Positions 1 through 15,024 of a DNA stretch of 64,000 nt are shown here, piece by piece. The stretch comes from Syngnathus acus (taxonomy: Eukaryota; Chordata; Actinopteri; Syngnathiformes; Syngnathidae), in the NCBI RefSeq assembly GCF_901709675.1, contig NC_051087.1:2622001-2686000 (forward strand), written 5' to 3'. A model generated the notes under the pieces. That model searched no databases. It was not told where the DNA came from and worked only from the letters and a program-made list of their open reading frames with translations. Positions within the stretch are counted from its first letter, which is position 1. Every line of letters starts with the position of its first letter. Made by a program: the position numbers and the translations under genes.

Positions 1-253
1 ACAACAAACCTTTTTTGTCTGTCTGTTGACGCTCAAGCACCTGCAAGCAAATCTAATGTGCAAATAGCCAGCAGGCTTTGGGTAGTCAAAGCAGCTGAAA
101 AAGCCGTTCAGCCCAGAACATGACCTCCTTTTTTCTTGTGAATTATTTTTTTTCTTTGAGTTGTAATCGTCAGAATTTTTCTCTGTGATGGATGATGATG
201 AATTATTTGCAAGATTTTAATAAGAGTGAAGTTATTTCCTTTGCTGTTCTCAG

Positions 254-1216
254 GTGTGATGCCAAAGAGAGGCCTGGACGTGAGCATGTGCGAAGTTTTT
301 CGCTTCTACAAACTGGTGACCATCAAGACTCTCATCGAGCCGCTGTCCATGATCGTCCCTCGCAGGGTAAGAGGAAGCCCTCGCCGACTCATCGCTTTCT
401 TCAAGCGGCATCATATTTTGTCAACTTTTACAGTCGGAGTCGTACCAGGAGGACATCTATCCAATGACGGCGGGCAACAAGCCCGCCTTGACTGCCGACG
501 AGTGGCTGAGCGGCATCGACAGAGGTCAGCGATATTTCTGCTTATTCCTGAAATCCGCAAACGTCTCCATTTTCCTATCGCCTGGTGCGTAGGCCCAGTG
601 CTGATGTCGCTAAAGCCCGGCCATCCGGTGGACGAATCGAACGGCGAGACCGATAAGGCTCACGGTAGAGCGTACATTAGGGAACAGCCGGGCGGCGGCA
701 AGACGGCCAACAACGGCGTGGCCGGAGACGGCAGGACGGTGGTGACTAACGGACAAGACTTCCTGCTCTGCTCGCCACCTAAAACGGAAAATGAGGTAGT
801 GAATGATGATGTCACACGAGTGTGGGCTTTGATTGACAGGTTTGACAGTTGAGGATCTGGGAACTAGATCAGGTTAACTTGTCATTTTGCTGTGGGCTGC
901 GGGCATTTTTCAATTATGCCATTTTTTTTTTTCAAGGAGCTCTTCATGTATTTTGCAAGATACAAAAGCAAGCATCTATATTGCAATTTCAGCTTTAGTA
1001 AACATCAATGTTTTCTATACATATTTATGCAAATTAAGGCCTACAGACGGAATGTGACTCTGATGTTGATGTTGTCCGCAGCTTCGCGTGAAATTCCACA
1101 AGCAGCAGGACGAAATCCGGCGACTGGTGGAGCTTCTCCAACAGAGGGACGTGCACATCAAGCAGCTGGAGCTAGAGATCAACAATATGAAAAACTCTCA
1201 GCAGAACTCACTTTAA
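254..1216 (+). CDS. coro2a: Coronin-2A, 3' part (last four coding exons)
   Basis: Coronins are WD40 actin-binding proteins with a C-terminal coiled coil for oligomerisation; coronin 2 types act in actin and adhesion dynamics. Exons read: 254-366, 434-524, 593-795 and 1082-1216, all with GT-AG borders and matching phases; the first 253 bases are intron and earlier exons lie outside the window. The peptide begins [20 protein letters not shown], followed by SMIVPRR and EDIYPMTAG, the conserved end of the coronin propeller. A variable linker leads to PPKTENE and a short leucine heptad segment ([20 protein letters not shown]) before the stop at 1214. The linker and coiled coil look more like CORO2A than CORO2B from memory, and adjacency to anp32b supports this. 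A small oddity is Gly in IDRGPVLMSL where Asp or Glu is usual; it is made at the exon junction 524/593. The gene ends tail-to-tail with anp32b. Confidence 0.85.
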
Positions 1217-1847
1217 CACAGTTCTTTTTTTTTTTTTAAGACAAGCACGCGCTTCCTGTAGTCTCATATAAGGTGCACATATTGTTGATGTAAATACACT
1301 CAGTGATTCTTACCCACACGCTTTTAAAAACTTGCACACTTTTATTTTATATCGCAGCTATGCAATTTTTTAGCTTTTTTTTAAAACGCTTTTTGTAAGC
1401 GGAAAGAAAAACAAACATGCTGTCTGCTTTAAAAAGGAAAAAAAACAATGCGTAATTGTATGTGAGCCCATTCTGTTTGTTGGCATCAATGTTCAAAAAA
1501 GTACACTGAAAAGAAAAAACTAGGTAAAACTGATATTGTGCTTCCTTTTTTTGTTTCTTTTGCAATGATTTGAATCTTTTCATCCACTCTTGATGGCAGC
1601 TTTTGTAGAGGCCAAGACCAAAGGCACGCTTTCGTCCTCATCTTTCATCCAGCATTGGTTTGTTTTAATTGGGAAGTGCAGCGCCAAATGAATGGAAGCT
1701 CGGGCTTGACATGTTTGTGTATGGTGCAGTTCTTTACTGTGGTTGAGTCACTGTGAAAAAAAGTTGGCATTTCATTAAAAAAGCCTCCACTGAACACCTC
1801 TTGTTCACTTTTATAAAAAAAAAAAAAGAAAAAATCATTTTGCCAGG

Positions 1848-1853
1848 AATAAA
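1848..1853 (+). terminator. Polyadenylation signal of coro2a
   Basis: AATAAA lies about 630 bases after the coro2a stop, in A/T-rich 3' UTR sequence with long T and A runs, and is followed by a GT-rich stretch. It is the first canonical signal downstream on this strand. The 1217-1870 interval is therefore read as 3' UTR. From about 1871 to 2242 I see only the short spacer between two converging genes. Confidence 0.6.
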
Positions 1854-2242
1854 CTGGCAGGTTCAACCGATGTCATTGTTGTCTGGTGCGTTTACTGATT
1901 TTTTTTTTTTTTTCCCTGTGGAGTTTTCAGATGTCCAACTTTGTGAGTGATGATTGAACACACCTTGAGTCTACCGACGAACATGTGAGTACAGCGGAGG
2001 TGAAGTTTTAGCAAACTTTTTCTTGCTAAACTTTAGACGTCTGTCTAACATCCGGGGTCAGAAAAATAGCCTCCAAAATAACATTTCACACAATAGATCA
2101 CCATTGTGACGTAGTTCAAATATGTGCCTATTAAGTGTGGAAAATGTGATTTAGCATGATACAAGTCGTGTGAATCAAAAAGTGAGGGGCGAATCTAACG
2201 TTTTGATATAACAATTAGGACACCATCAGCAAATGTTAAATT

Positions 2243-2248
2243 TTTATT
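2243..2248 (-). terminator. Polyadenylation signal of anp32b
   Basis: TTTATT on the plus strand is AATAAA on the minus strand, about 630 bases beyond the anp32b stop. The segment between it and 2873 has no coding potential and is read as 3' UTR. Confidence 0.55.
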
Positions 2249-2873
2249 TACAAAGTTTTTTTTGCCATACAGAAAGTAAAAATGTCGCTACAACCATGAC
2301 TTGTGCAACAGGTGGCCACGCTAAAAAACAAAACTGGCATGGCTCACTGGCTGCACAGCTGCTATAGCAATAATTTTATTGGGGTGGTGGTTGAGGGAAG
2401 CGAAAGGAAACAACACAAAAAGAAAAAGAAAATAATAAACCCAAAAAAAAAATTTTTTTCAGTCAACAAAATATTAAAAGCACAGACCCAAAGACTAGAC
2501 CAGTCCCAAAGTTCTCACACGGGATAAATGTTGTGGGATTGACAGTGAAATTGTGGAATGCTGAGTGGCAGGCTGCCTGAGAATCCCGGGATTGTTTGAG
2601 GGGGGGTTAAGGTGGGGTCGGGTGGCTTTCGCTTCCATGGAGGCGAGGAACGGGGTGGTAGGTCGGTAAAAAAAAGTTGTTTGGTAGGGATTGGAGGAGG
2701 GTTGTTGGTGGCGGTTGGTCCACACTAGCCACCCATCCAATATAGTCTTGGCCCAAAAAAGGAGCTCGGAGCTGGGGTTACGGGAAGTGGTGGAGTAGAG
2801 GATTGCGAGTCGGAGGAGGTCAGGTGTTCGGGTTGGTGTGTGGGTGGGGGGCTAAATGCGCTCCTCTTGCTTT

Positions 2874-7014
<4,141 letters not shown>

Positions 7015-7259
7015 GGTGCCCGCCGGAGGTGAAACTTTTTTCTCGCCGGGGCTTTTTTGTTTTTCCTTAAGAGGGTCCTTCAGTCCAAAACGTAGAGAGA
7101 GATGCCCTAACGGCGGAGGGAGAATATGGGGGGGTGGGGGGTAGCCGTGTATAATGAACTGAGCCGACGCTAAGTTAGTCGGAGAGGAGAAACCATGGAG
7201 GGAAACCGGACTGAAACAAAATATACTGCTCAACAGCGCCACCTGCCACCAGAAACGCC

Positions 7260-8820
7260 CAGCCCAGCGCCTCCTAAAGGGGAAACGGCAAAGCTTTCAA
7301 AACAGAGCTGTGCTGTGTTTCTGCATTTAAGTTTAAACAAGGTATCAAGTTAATTAAAATGTTTTATGCTTTAGTTAATACCGTTTAAAAAAAACTTCCT
7401 GTACGTTACTTTTAAATAATAGTCAATGTTGCTTTGATTATTACTGTAATTATTGTGATTTGATCAATAAACAACCTATTGGTTTAAATTTGCTGCCATT
7501 TCTTATTTTAACAAGTCATTTCTTTTAGTTTGCATAAATTATCAGCTCCTTAAAATTCCCCAAAAGTCCACAAGATAGTTATGTGAGACTTCAGAGCATG
7601 CATTTGATTCAACATCCAAATTCTTTATTACTCTTGTTTGAATGCTGATGAGCATTCAAATGGATGGAGTATTTTTTTTTTCCAAATTCATTTTAATTAA
7701 TTTCTCATTTCAAACGATTCAGCTCATTCGGAGCAACCATGCTACACATTTTCTGCATTCCTCAAATTTACATTTCTCCCATAATTCCACTTTTCTGACA
7801 TTCCTAAACAGGGGTTACAAGTAGTATCTTAATATATACAAAAATGTATACATTAACGTTGCAATTCACGTATTTTAAAGAATATACCAGAAGATGGCAC
7901 TGTTGTGTGATTCCTCAACATAGGCTGCATTGTGCAACTTTTTTTTTTGCAGCACATGGCGTCCATACAGCCATCATTCATGGACTTTAAGAAACGTGGG
8001 CATACCATTCGAGAAAGTCTGCTCACTTGCTGAATCGTCTCAAAGCATCTTGGCAGTATCAGCGCAAGTATATGTTGGTTTCCTCTCTGGTGCTCAAACC
8101 TGATATATGGGAAATGAAAACTGTGGGGTATTTTTCTCTTTATGAGATATAAACACATCTAGAGTATGAAATAACATTCTAGCAAAAGAATGTCCGTGGG
8201 CCACATCCAACCTTCCTCCACTCACAATGTATTTTACTTTGAAAGATGTGCTTTTATTTTGTCCACATTTTTGGACACTAGTACATGGTTGCCAATTGAG
8301 GAACATTTTTGTTATATTTAGCATCTTTTCTGACCATCTATATTTTAAAAACCAAACTGACAAAAATAACAACAGTACTCTGAATGTTCGCAACATTCTT
8401 ATTTCTTGCACAGTGGAGGGAAGATGATTTGGCCTGATAATATTCCGATTATATCTATGCAAAATTCCCTTGCCACACACAAATTCAGACCAATCATTGG
8501 GATGTGTGCACCCTACTTTACTGTAACAATTGGGGCCTAGAGGGAAAATAAATCACTGAGATCAATTTCAGGCCCTGAACCCCGAGTGTGTGAAACTATT
8601 TTTAAGCGCTGCTTACAAAAGACAGATTCTTAACAAACAAACAAAAATCCTCTTCCTCTAACATACAGTAGCTTCTGGAACTATTGGCTTAGTTAAGTGT
8701 TATTTACCCTGCTGGACTGCCTCCCCTTTAGACACACACACTTACACAAACACACACACACACTCCTGGGGCTCAGTGTGCTGTGAGAAGATTGAGAACA
8801 CACCCCTGTTGAGCTGCTCT
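7260..8820. other. Intergenic DNA between anp32b and hemgn
   Basis: A/T-rich sequence with no recognisable exon. A short CA microsatellite lies at about 8730-8765. Small open frames here have no family features. Confidence 0.5.
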
Positions 8821-8831
8821 CCCTTAGTGAG

Positions 8832-9193
8832 AGATAAGTATTGAGAAAATTTCTGTTAGCAATGAGATGAAAATAAAAAAATAGTAGCTACGGATTCCTG
8901 ACATGTAAAGCTATTCAAGACTTTTTGTACCTTGGACAATTTCCACCCTCACTCGTTTGATATTGGCTAATTTAGCAATCATTATCCAACGTCGGTCAAA
9001 GGTTACTGCTGTCCTTCGTGACAACTCATATTTCATGTTGTTTAACTGCTCACTATCTTTTTTTTTTTTTTTGGTGCGATATTATTTCTTATGGCGCCGC
9101 AAATTTAGCTCGGTGAAAGCATGCCAACTTCTCCGGCTTTACGAACATGATAAGACCAGCTCTCGCAGCTCAACGGTAATGGTTAACTAGATA
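8832..9193 (+). promoter_or_regulatory. Three GATA-type motifs upstream of hemgn
   Basis: WGATAR motifs occur at 8832-8838 (AGATAAG), 9148-9154 (TGATAAG) and 9188-9193 (AGATAA), within 470 bases of the hemgn start codon. GC-rich boxes (GGGCGGG about 9204, and CACCCCCA) lie between them and the ATG. Mammalian HEMGN is a GATA1 target, so these are plausible erythroid elements. The motif is short and can occur by chance. Confidence 0.35.
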
Positions 9194-9297
9194 ATTTCAT
9201 ATTTGGGCGGGAGTTGAAAACAACACCCCCATTTTTTTTTCTTTTCTGATCGGCCGCCTTTCAACAAGCTGCCGTTCATTCATAGCAAAGACTCACC

Positions 9298-9680
9298 ATG
9301 GAGGAGACGTTGCAGCAAGAAATTGAATATAAAATCCAGAATGAAGAAGACCAAGGTATGGTTTCAATCTTGCTTTTTATTTGAGATTCAAGAGCAACTT
9401 TAATGAAGAAAAGACTTGTTTGCATTGTTATTGTGTCTTATTTAGCCAATCCAAGTCCTCTTGACTATTGAATACAAAAGTTGTGTACAGATAAGAAAAA
9501 GAGACCAACTACCAAAAAAAACATTTTTTCTTGGATTTCTTCTTTGTTGGTGAAGATGTTTAACCCAAAAAGCTTCTTCACTACTTCTAGATTAAAGTTG
9601 AAGCGTCTTCAACAATCAAGAGCAAGTTCAGATGTCCTCTTGGAGTTTTTTTTGCTTGGTTGCTGAAGAAATTTTACCTC

Positions 9681-9719
<39 letters not shown>

Positions 9720-11186
9720 ATAGAAGAAGCCAGCCAGACTTCTTGGTTGTTGAAGGCCGTTCACCTTTATTTCAAAAGCACCAAAGCAACCAACAGAGAC
9801 AGTTTTTGATCTTTAACCTTTAATGAAAATGCCTTTTGGATGAAAGTCGATCCCTCTTCTGTGTTCTGAAAGGTGGAATCCGTCGACGATTGCGAGATAG
9901 AGAACTTCTCAAGAGGAAAAGAGCCGAAGCGGAGCAGAAGGAAACTTGCCAGTGGGTTTTGGGGTAAATTTGTAGAAAAACAAACATTATCTAGTCAAAC
10001 AATTGAGTATTGGATGGTTGTTCGACAAATAAAATCTGTAAAGCTCGAGACGGTTTGCAAAGGGTGTGGTTTCTACCGTGACAACATTATCACGCCTTGA
10101 GATTATCACAGCCCTGTTTATACTCAATGTGGGGCAAGAGCGACTCCCAAAGGTTGCTCCCGTCTGGTCGTCTCTATTGATGCTTACATCCAGGTCATGG
10201 ACTTAGCACCATTGGCTTTTTCAAAGGCATCAAAAGAGCAACATCCGCCATTGTTGAGACTAATCCCAATTGCGGGGGTCTTTCAGATTGGAGAGCCTGG
10301 GGAAAAGACAGAAGTACGACCAGAGGAGAAGCACAAAGAGGAGGGGGAGGCCCAGGAAGACGGATTGCACTGCAGAAAGCTCCCAGGTTGGGGATTCCCA
10401 AGGTCCTGTTGTTTTGGTTCTTCCACAACCAGCGTTAGGAGTGGACTCTCTACCCACTGTGGCCAGCGGCAGTCTGGAAACCGTCTCGACGTGGTCGCCC
10501 AACCCCGTCCTTACTCCACTTCCAAACGTAGCGGTCGTTTCACCTCCAGATCTTGTCCCGCCACCCATCACAGCTCCTCCAGATGTCTTTCCCACTGCAG
10601 TTCTTCCAGATCTGGCCCAAGATCCGGCCACCGTTTCAGCTCAAACGTCATCTACAGATCTTGCTCAACCTCCCAGCGCTGTTCTTCCAGATCGGTCCAC
10701 CGCTCCAGATCAGGCTTTAGCTTCAGATTCAGTTCCTCTCACTCCCGTCCAGGATCTGTCTACAGCTTCGGCTCAGTCTTCTTCTCTCGATCCAGATCTC
10801 GTTGCATCTCTCACCACAGTTCCTCTAGCTTCTGCCCAAGCACCAGTTCAATATTCAGCTCCAGATCTTGTTCCAGCTTCAGATGTTCTTATTCCCACTC
10901 CATCTCAAGCCACAGTTGCAGAGGTAGTTGAAGCTCCAACTGGTGCCCCTCAACGGGTGGAGAACCTGTCCACAGAGTCACAAGGCAAGGAGAACCTTGA
11001 CCTGGTCCTTATTGAGGCCCTGGGCCCGGACCAGCTGGAAAATGATGTACCACCAACTCAGGACGAAAAAGCTGATGAAGGTGATTGAATTTGTGGATGA
11101 GAATACAGCTAAAGATAGTTTCCCTCAATTGCCTGTTTTGTTTTCCAGATGTGAGCCAAAAGCTGTCAAATTATGAGGCAGAATAA
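9298..11186 (+). CDS. hemgn: Hemogen-like erythroid regulator, complete
   Basis: Hemogen is a rapidly evolving nuclear regulator of red-cell differentiation. Exons: 9298-9355, 9873-9963, 10287-11080 and 11149-11186, giving about 326 residues. If the last donor is not used, exon 3 reads through to a TGA at 11086 (316 residues). Exon 2 encodes RDRELLKRKRAEAEQKETCQW, very close to human HEMGN RNRELLRKRKAEVHEKETSQW from memory. Exon 3 continues with GKRQKYDQRRSTKRRGRPRK, a bipartite basic and AT-hook-like nuclear signal like the human gene. The rest is a low-complexity region rich in Pro, Ala, Ser, Thr and Asp, with repeated APDL/LPDL/TAP units and an acidic end, in place of the mammalian repeats. 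Position between anp32b and trmo matches human. The basic core makes the name safe; the exact C terminus is unsure. Confidence 0.82.
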
Positions 11187-11520
11187 AATAAGATATTCAC
11201 AATTCCGACCTTGTCTTTGCTGCCCCAAGACTACCTCCCAGGAAATTGATTCTGATTCCCTTTAACTACTTTTCCGACACTGACTCATAACAAGAGGCGC
11301 AGTCTTGTTTTATTGTCTTGTTATTTACTTCAGTATTATTTTGGTCCAAAATGTGGTGGCGGCTGTTGTGCCAGAACAAAAACAAACTAATCATTCCCTC
11401 TAATACAAACAATGTGTTTCTTGTCATTGTGAAGTATTCTTTTAAAAATGTTATGCTTCTCAAGCATTGTAAATGAGGAATTATTTTGTTAGCTCTGTAA
11501 AAACTATTTCACCCAATAAA
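11182..11520 (+). terminator. Polyadenylation signals of hemgn
   Basis: AATAAA occurs at 11182-11187, overlapping the stop of the four-exon form, and again at 11515-11520. The second would give a conventional 3' UTR. From 11521 to 11983 is a short A/T-rich spacer before trmo. Confidence 0.45.
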
Positions 11521-11983
11521 ATATATTGCGCACGTCTGCAGTTCTCGCTATTCATTGTTATCTCGGCAAAAAATAAATGTGTTGAGGCTGATCTGCAACC
11601 CTCGCATTTATCAGAATGAATATGCAAAATTTATCAGATTCAAGCCCTGATAGACCAAACTATTTTTAACAAGGCTCATTTTCATAACAGTGAAAAAATT
11701 ATTAAAACGTTAAATTTGAAAGTTGCCTTTGAAAAATGATGCAAATATACATTACCGTATATTTAATGTATATATACATTATATAATGTAGGCCTTTTAA
11801 ACAATACTCGACTTCATTTGTGGACGTCGACACACCCTTAAACTGCAGTTCCAGTCTGGCCAATAGGTGGCACTAACGTCCCATGATTGGTTTTGAGTTG
11901 CCATTATAAACTCAAGAGCAAGTGCACGTTAGCTGTTAGCTTTTGGCTATCGACTCAGCACAGCGATATTTTTGTACATTTAA

Positions 11984-14297
11984 ATGTCGAAAATGGCTCC
12001 TGTATGTGATTGCTGCGTCAAACATGTAGATAAGTTGAAACAGCAGGTGTCTGTGATGCGAAAAGAAATCAAGAATCTTCGGTAGGCTGCTTTGAAAGTG
12101 AAACGTTATTAAAATTCGTAAACTGCATTTTAGTACGATTTCAAAGTCTGGAAACAATGTCTCCGATTCATTGGTTGGCATGACATTATAAATTTGATTT
12201 CTGTAAAGGTTTACAACTGTCCAACGTAGAGTATTTTGAAATTATCAACGGTGTGTGGCCATAACAAGGCACAAGAATATGCCCATTTGCAAGAGATATA
12301 AAAATTAATCGATAATTGGCTACTAACCAACCATCAAATGCAAAGCAAAATTTTGATGCACTAGAATATTTTAAATATAAGTATTTACTGTAATTACGAC
12401 TTTACTACTGCATTAGCATAAGTTGGTGATAGGCCTTATAATGCATGTTTCAACTACAAATTTGAGTTAGATTGCCACCGTAGGAACGAAACTTATAATG
12501 TAAACATTACCCTATAATTTACCCTTCACCAACAGGCAGATGCTGGAGTCTGCAAACAGAGCTCATCGCAAACATTTGCTTTCTATTGAGTCTGCTGTGT
12601 CCAAGGTTGGTGTCGGGGACTTGAAGAAAAAACAACCTCCATCTACTTCACCCCAGACAGATTTAAAGCATGGTAACAATGGCAGCAGATGTCCAATAGA
12701 CTGTTTTCACTGTCGCAAACCCACAATTGTCTGTGCCATTGCAGGAAAAATTCAAACCTTGCCGATTGGTTACATTCATTCCTGTTTCTCTGAGAAAAAT
12801 GGGACGCCCAGGCAGCCCACCGTCTGTGGCTCCTCGAGGGCGGAACTGCGACTGCAGCATAGTGTCTTCAATAACCCAGAACATGCCCTGCTCGGGCTAG
12901 AACAATTTTCTCATATCTGGTAGGTTAATTTGCTGGTGTTTTTGTTTTTTTTTAAGATCCAACTCACACTTCTGCATCACAACTTTACAAAACGTGTATG
13001 TGTAAAAACGTGTCTAAAATAGTGGATTTACTTTTACCTCCCTAGAAAAGTTCCCCAAACTTGTACTGCCTTTTACTTTCTTAAACCAAACCAAAAGTTT
13101 CCCGAGCAGCCAAGACAGAGACATTTTCCACTCGTGATGAAAAAACACAGGCGGAGCTGGTGCTTTGAATGCTCACTGCTCTGAAGTCTCATGATATTTT
13201 CTTCTTTTCACGGCAGGGTTATTTTTCTCTTCCACAAAAACGGCCACTTGAGTCACAAAGCCAAAGTGAAACCCCCCAGGCTGAACGGCGAGAGGGTCGG
13301 CTTGTACTCGACTCGCAGTCCACACCGGCCCAACGCTTTGGGCCTGACTCTTGCAAAGCTGGACAAAATTGTTGGTGCGTATCAACCTTAAAGGCGACAT
13401 ATTTTGCAACCCCTCCACACAGTCGATGAATCAGATCATATGTAATCAGATTTCTGCGTTCATACTTCTTCTGCTTCCTTTCTAGGTGATACAATTCTTC
13501 TATCAGACATTGACATGATTGCAGGCACCCCTGTGCTGGATATTAAACCCTACATCCCTGACTACGACTCCCCTTGCAATAGGAAGACCATAGACCTGGA
13601 ACCTTGCCAGTCAAACACAGATCCCGCCCCCGTCTCGCCTCATGAACCAATAGAAGCACTGTTGAAGGAAATCGAAGACGGTCAATTTGATGATAGTCCA
13701 AATCTTGTGGACCCTTTCGCCATGCTAGAAGAAGCGAAGGCCTACTTGAGCAATCGGGGCCTCACTCAGGTAAATTATGACTGCAAGCGCAGCTCTGTAG
13801 ATCATCGGGGGACTGAGCAGGATCAGCGGCCGTGTTATACAGAGGAGGCTTCCAGCACCATCGCTGGCTGGATCAGGGAGCCGCCAGTCACCAGCCTGGA
13901 GGTGCGCTTCACTCCTCACGCACAGAGAGAGTTGGCAGAATTCCTCCCCTCCATCCAATCAGGTATTCAGTCCTGTTCACCAAATCAGTAGTCACTAAAG
14001 TGCGGTTTAAACTTGATGGATCAGTTTAAGAGTTCTAATACAAACTTTTCACGCTTTCCAGATCCCTCTGAGAGCGATCGTCCGAGGTTCAAGTTTCTGC
14101 GGAGTTCAGACGAGGCTACCGCCGCCATCCGAGGGGTGCTGTCTGCAGACCCGAGGTCGGTCTACAGGAGAACTCGATGCAAAGACAAGCTTTTTTTCTT
14201 CACCCTGGACACTGCTGACATAACCTGCTGGTTTGGACCAGGCTTCGCAGAGGTGCTGCGGGTTCAACCTGTTCAGGGCCCCGTTGGCTCCATGTAG
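11984..14297 (+). CDS. trmo: tRNA (adenine(37)-N6)-methyltransferase (TrmO), complete
   Basis: TrmO uses S-adenosylmethionine to methylate N6-threonylcarbamoyladenosine at position 37 of threonine tRNA. Exons: 11984-12081, 12536-12919, 13217-13374, 13486-13962 and 14062-14297, 450 residues (human about 441). The N terminus (residues 15-60) is Lys/Gln-rich and could form a helix or coiled coil. The TsaA-type domain runs from about 105 to 245, with GTPRQP (122-127), FNNPEHALLGLEQFSHIW, HKNGHLS, STRSPHRPNALGLTLAKL and GTPVLDIKPYIPDYDSP, all family signatures. The C-terminal part keeps TSLEVRFTPHAQREL, VLSADPRSVYRR and WFGPGFAEVLRV. Exon phases agree throughout. Residues 80-103 coincide with a 72-base in-frame stretch with splice-like ends (12673-12744); if it is an intron the protein is 426 residues. 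The gene lies head-to-tail behind hemgn, as in human. Confidence 0.93.
12673..12744 (+). other. Possible in-frame 72-nt intron within trmo exon 2
   Basis: The stretch begins with GTAACA after GCATG and ends in TGTGCCATTGCAG. It is exactly 24 codons long and has no in-frame stop. Removing it joins DLKHG directly to KIQTLPIGYI, where the conserved domain begins. Its coded residues look unconserved. It may be an ordinary short intron or an exitron used both ways. Confidence 0.4.
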
Positions 14298-14443
14298 AAT
14301 GATCTCCTTATGGCTGCCATTTTGCATTCTTGACTGTACAAGAAAAAAACTTTGTATATAGGAGAAGTTATGGAAGAAATTCTGGTACTGTTTTGTGTGG
14401 TGGAACCCATGTCAGCTGGCTCGGCGTCAGCCAATTGCTGTTA

Positions 14444-14449
14444 AATAAA
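14444..14449 (+). terminator. Polyadenylation signal of trmo
   Basis: AATAAA about 150 bases after the trmo stop, followed by an A/T-rich stretch. It is the only canonical signal before the spag5 promoter. Confidence 0.65.
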
Positions 14450-14679
14450 AGTTCTAAACTGTTCTTTAACATTATTATAATATATTATTTATTTAGAATG
14501 GCACGAAAGAAAAGCTAAATTACTTATGCGTATTTAAAAATATATATTATTTATGAAAAAAAATGACGCTATCGGCGTCAACATTCTGGGGTGGGGTTCA
14601 TACCATCCTGTAGGTGGCAGCACTACCCAGCTGAGTTCAAATACGTGCTTGATAAAAGACGCCGAAGAAAGGAAATGGA

Positions 14680-14710
14680 CCAATAGAAACGCGGCTGTTT
14701 CGCTTTTGAA
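14680..14710 (+). promoter_or_regulatory. CCAAT box plus CHR-like element of the spag5 promoter
   Basis: CCAAT at 14680-14684 is followed about 20 bases later by TTTGAA at 14705-14710, beside CGC-rich sequence. This CCAAT plus cell-cycle homology region arrangement is typical of G2/M genes such as astrin. A probable 5' UTR exon ends near 14741 (CTGGAG/GTTTGA), and an acceptor at 14980 leads into the exon with the start codon. Confidence 0.4.
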
Positions 14711-15024
14711 AGAAACGCGCTTGTTGACGGATTCACTGGAGGTTTGAAGCTTTTTCTCTGTCTATATACTTTAAAGCCGAAAGACATATATTCGGCATTA
14801 TTTTAAGTTTCCGTCATTTGTAGGTTTGCTAGAAAAAAAAAGAGTAAGCTAATTCTGTCGCGACAACTTTATACAGTATTTATCGTCGGAACAATTCAAA
14901 TCATGCCACTTCTTTTGTCATGTAAGGCAATGTAATAGTCCAAGTACGATCTCTTTACGTAATTATTTTTCTTTTATTAGGTGTCCCAACTTGCTGATAC
15001 TAGCCGAATAGTTGTACTCCAACA

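Noticed and set aside
10197-10931. 244-codon Ser/Arg-rich open frame
   Set aside because: It overlaps hemgn exon 3 in another frame, begins inside the intron and owes its length to low-complexity repeats; listed only as a dual-frame curiosity.
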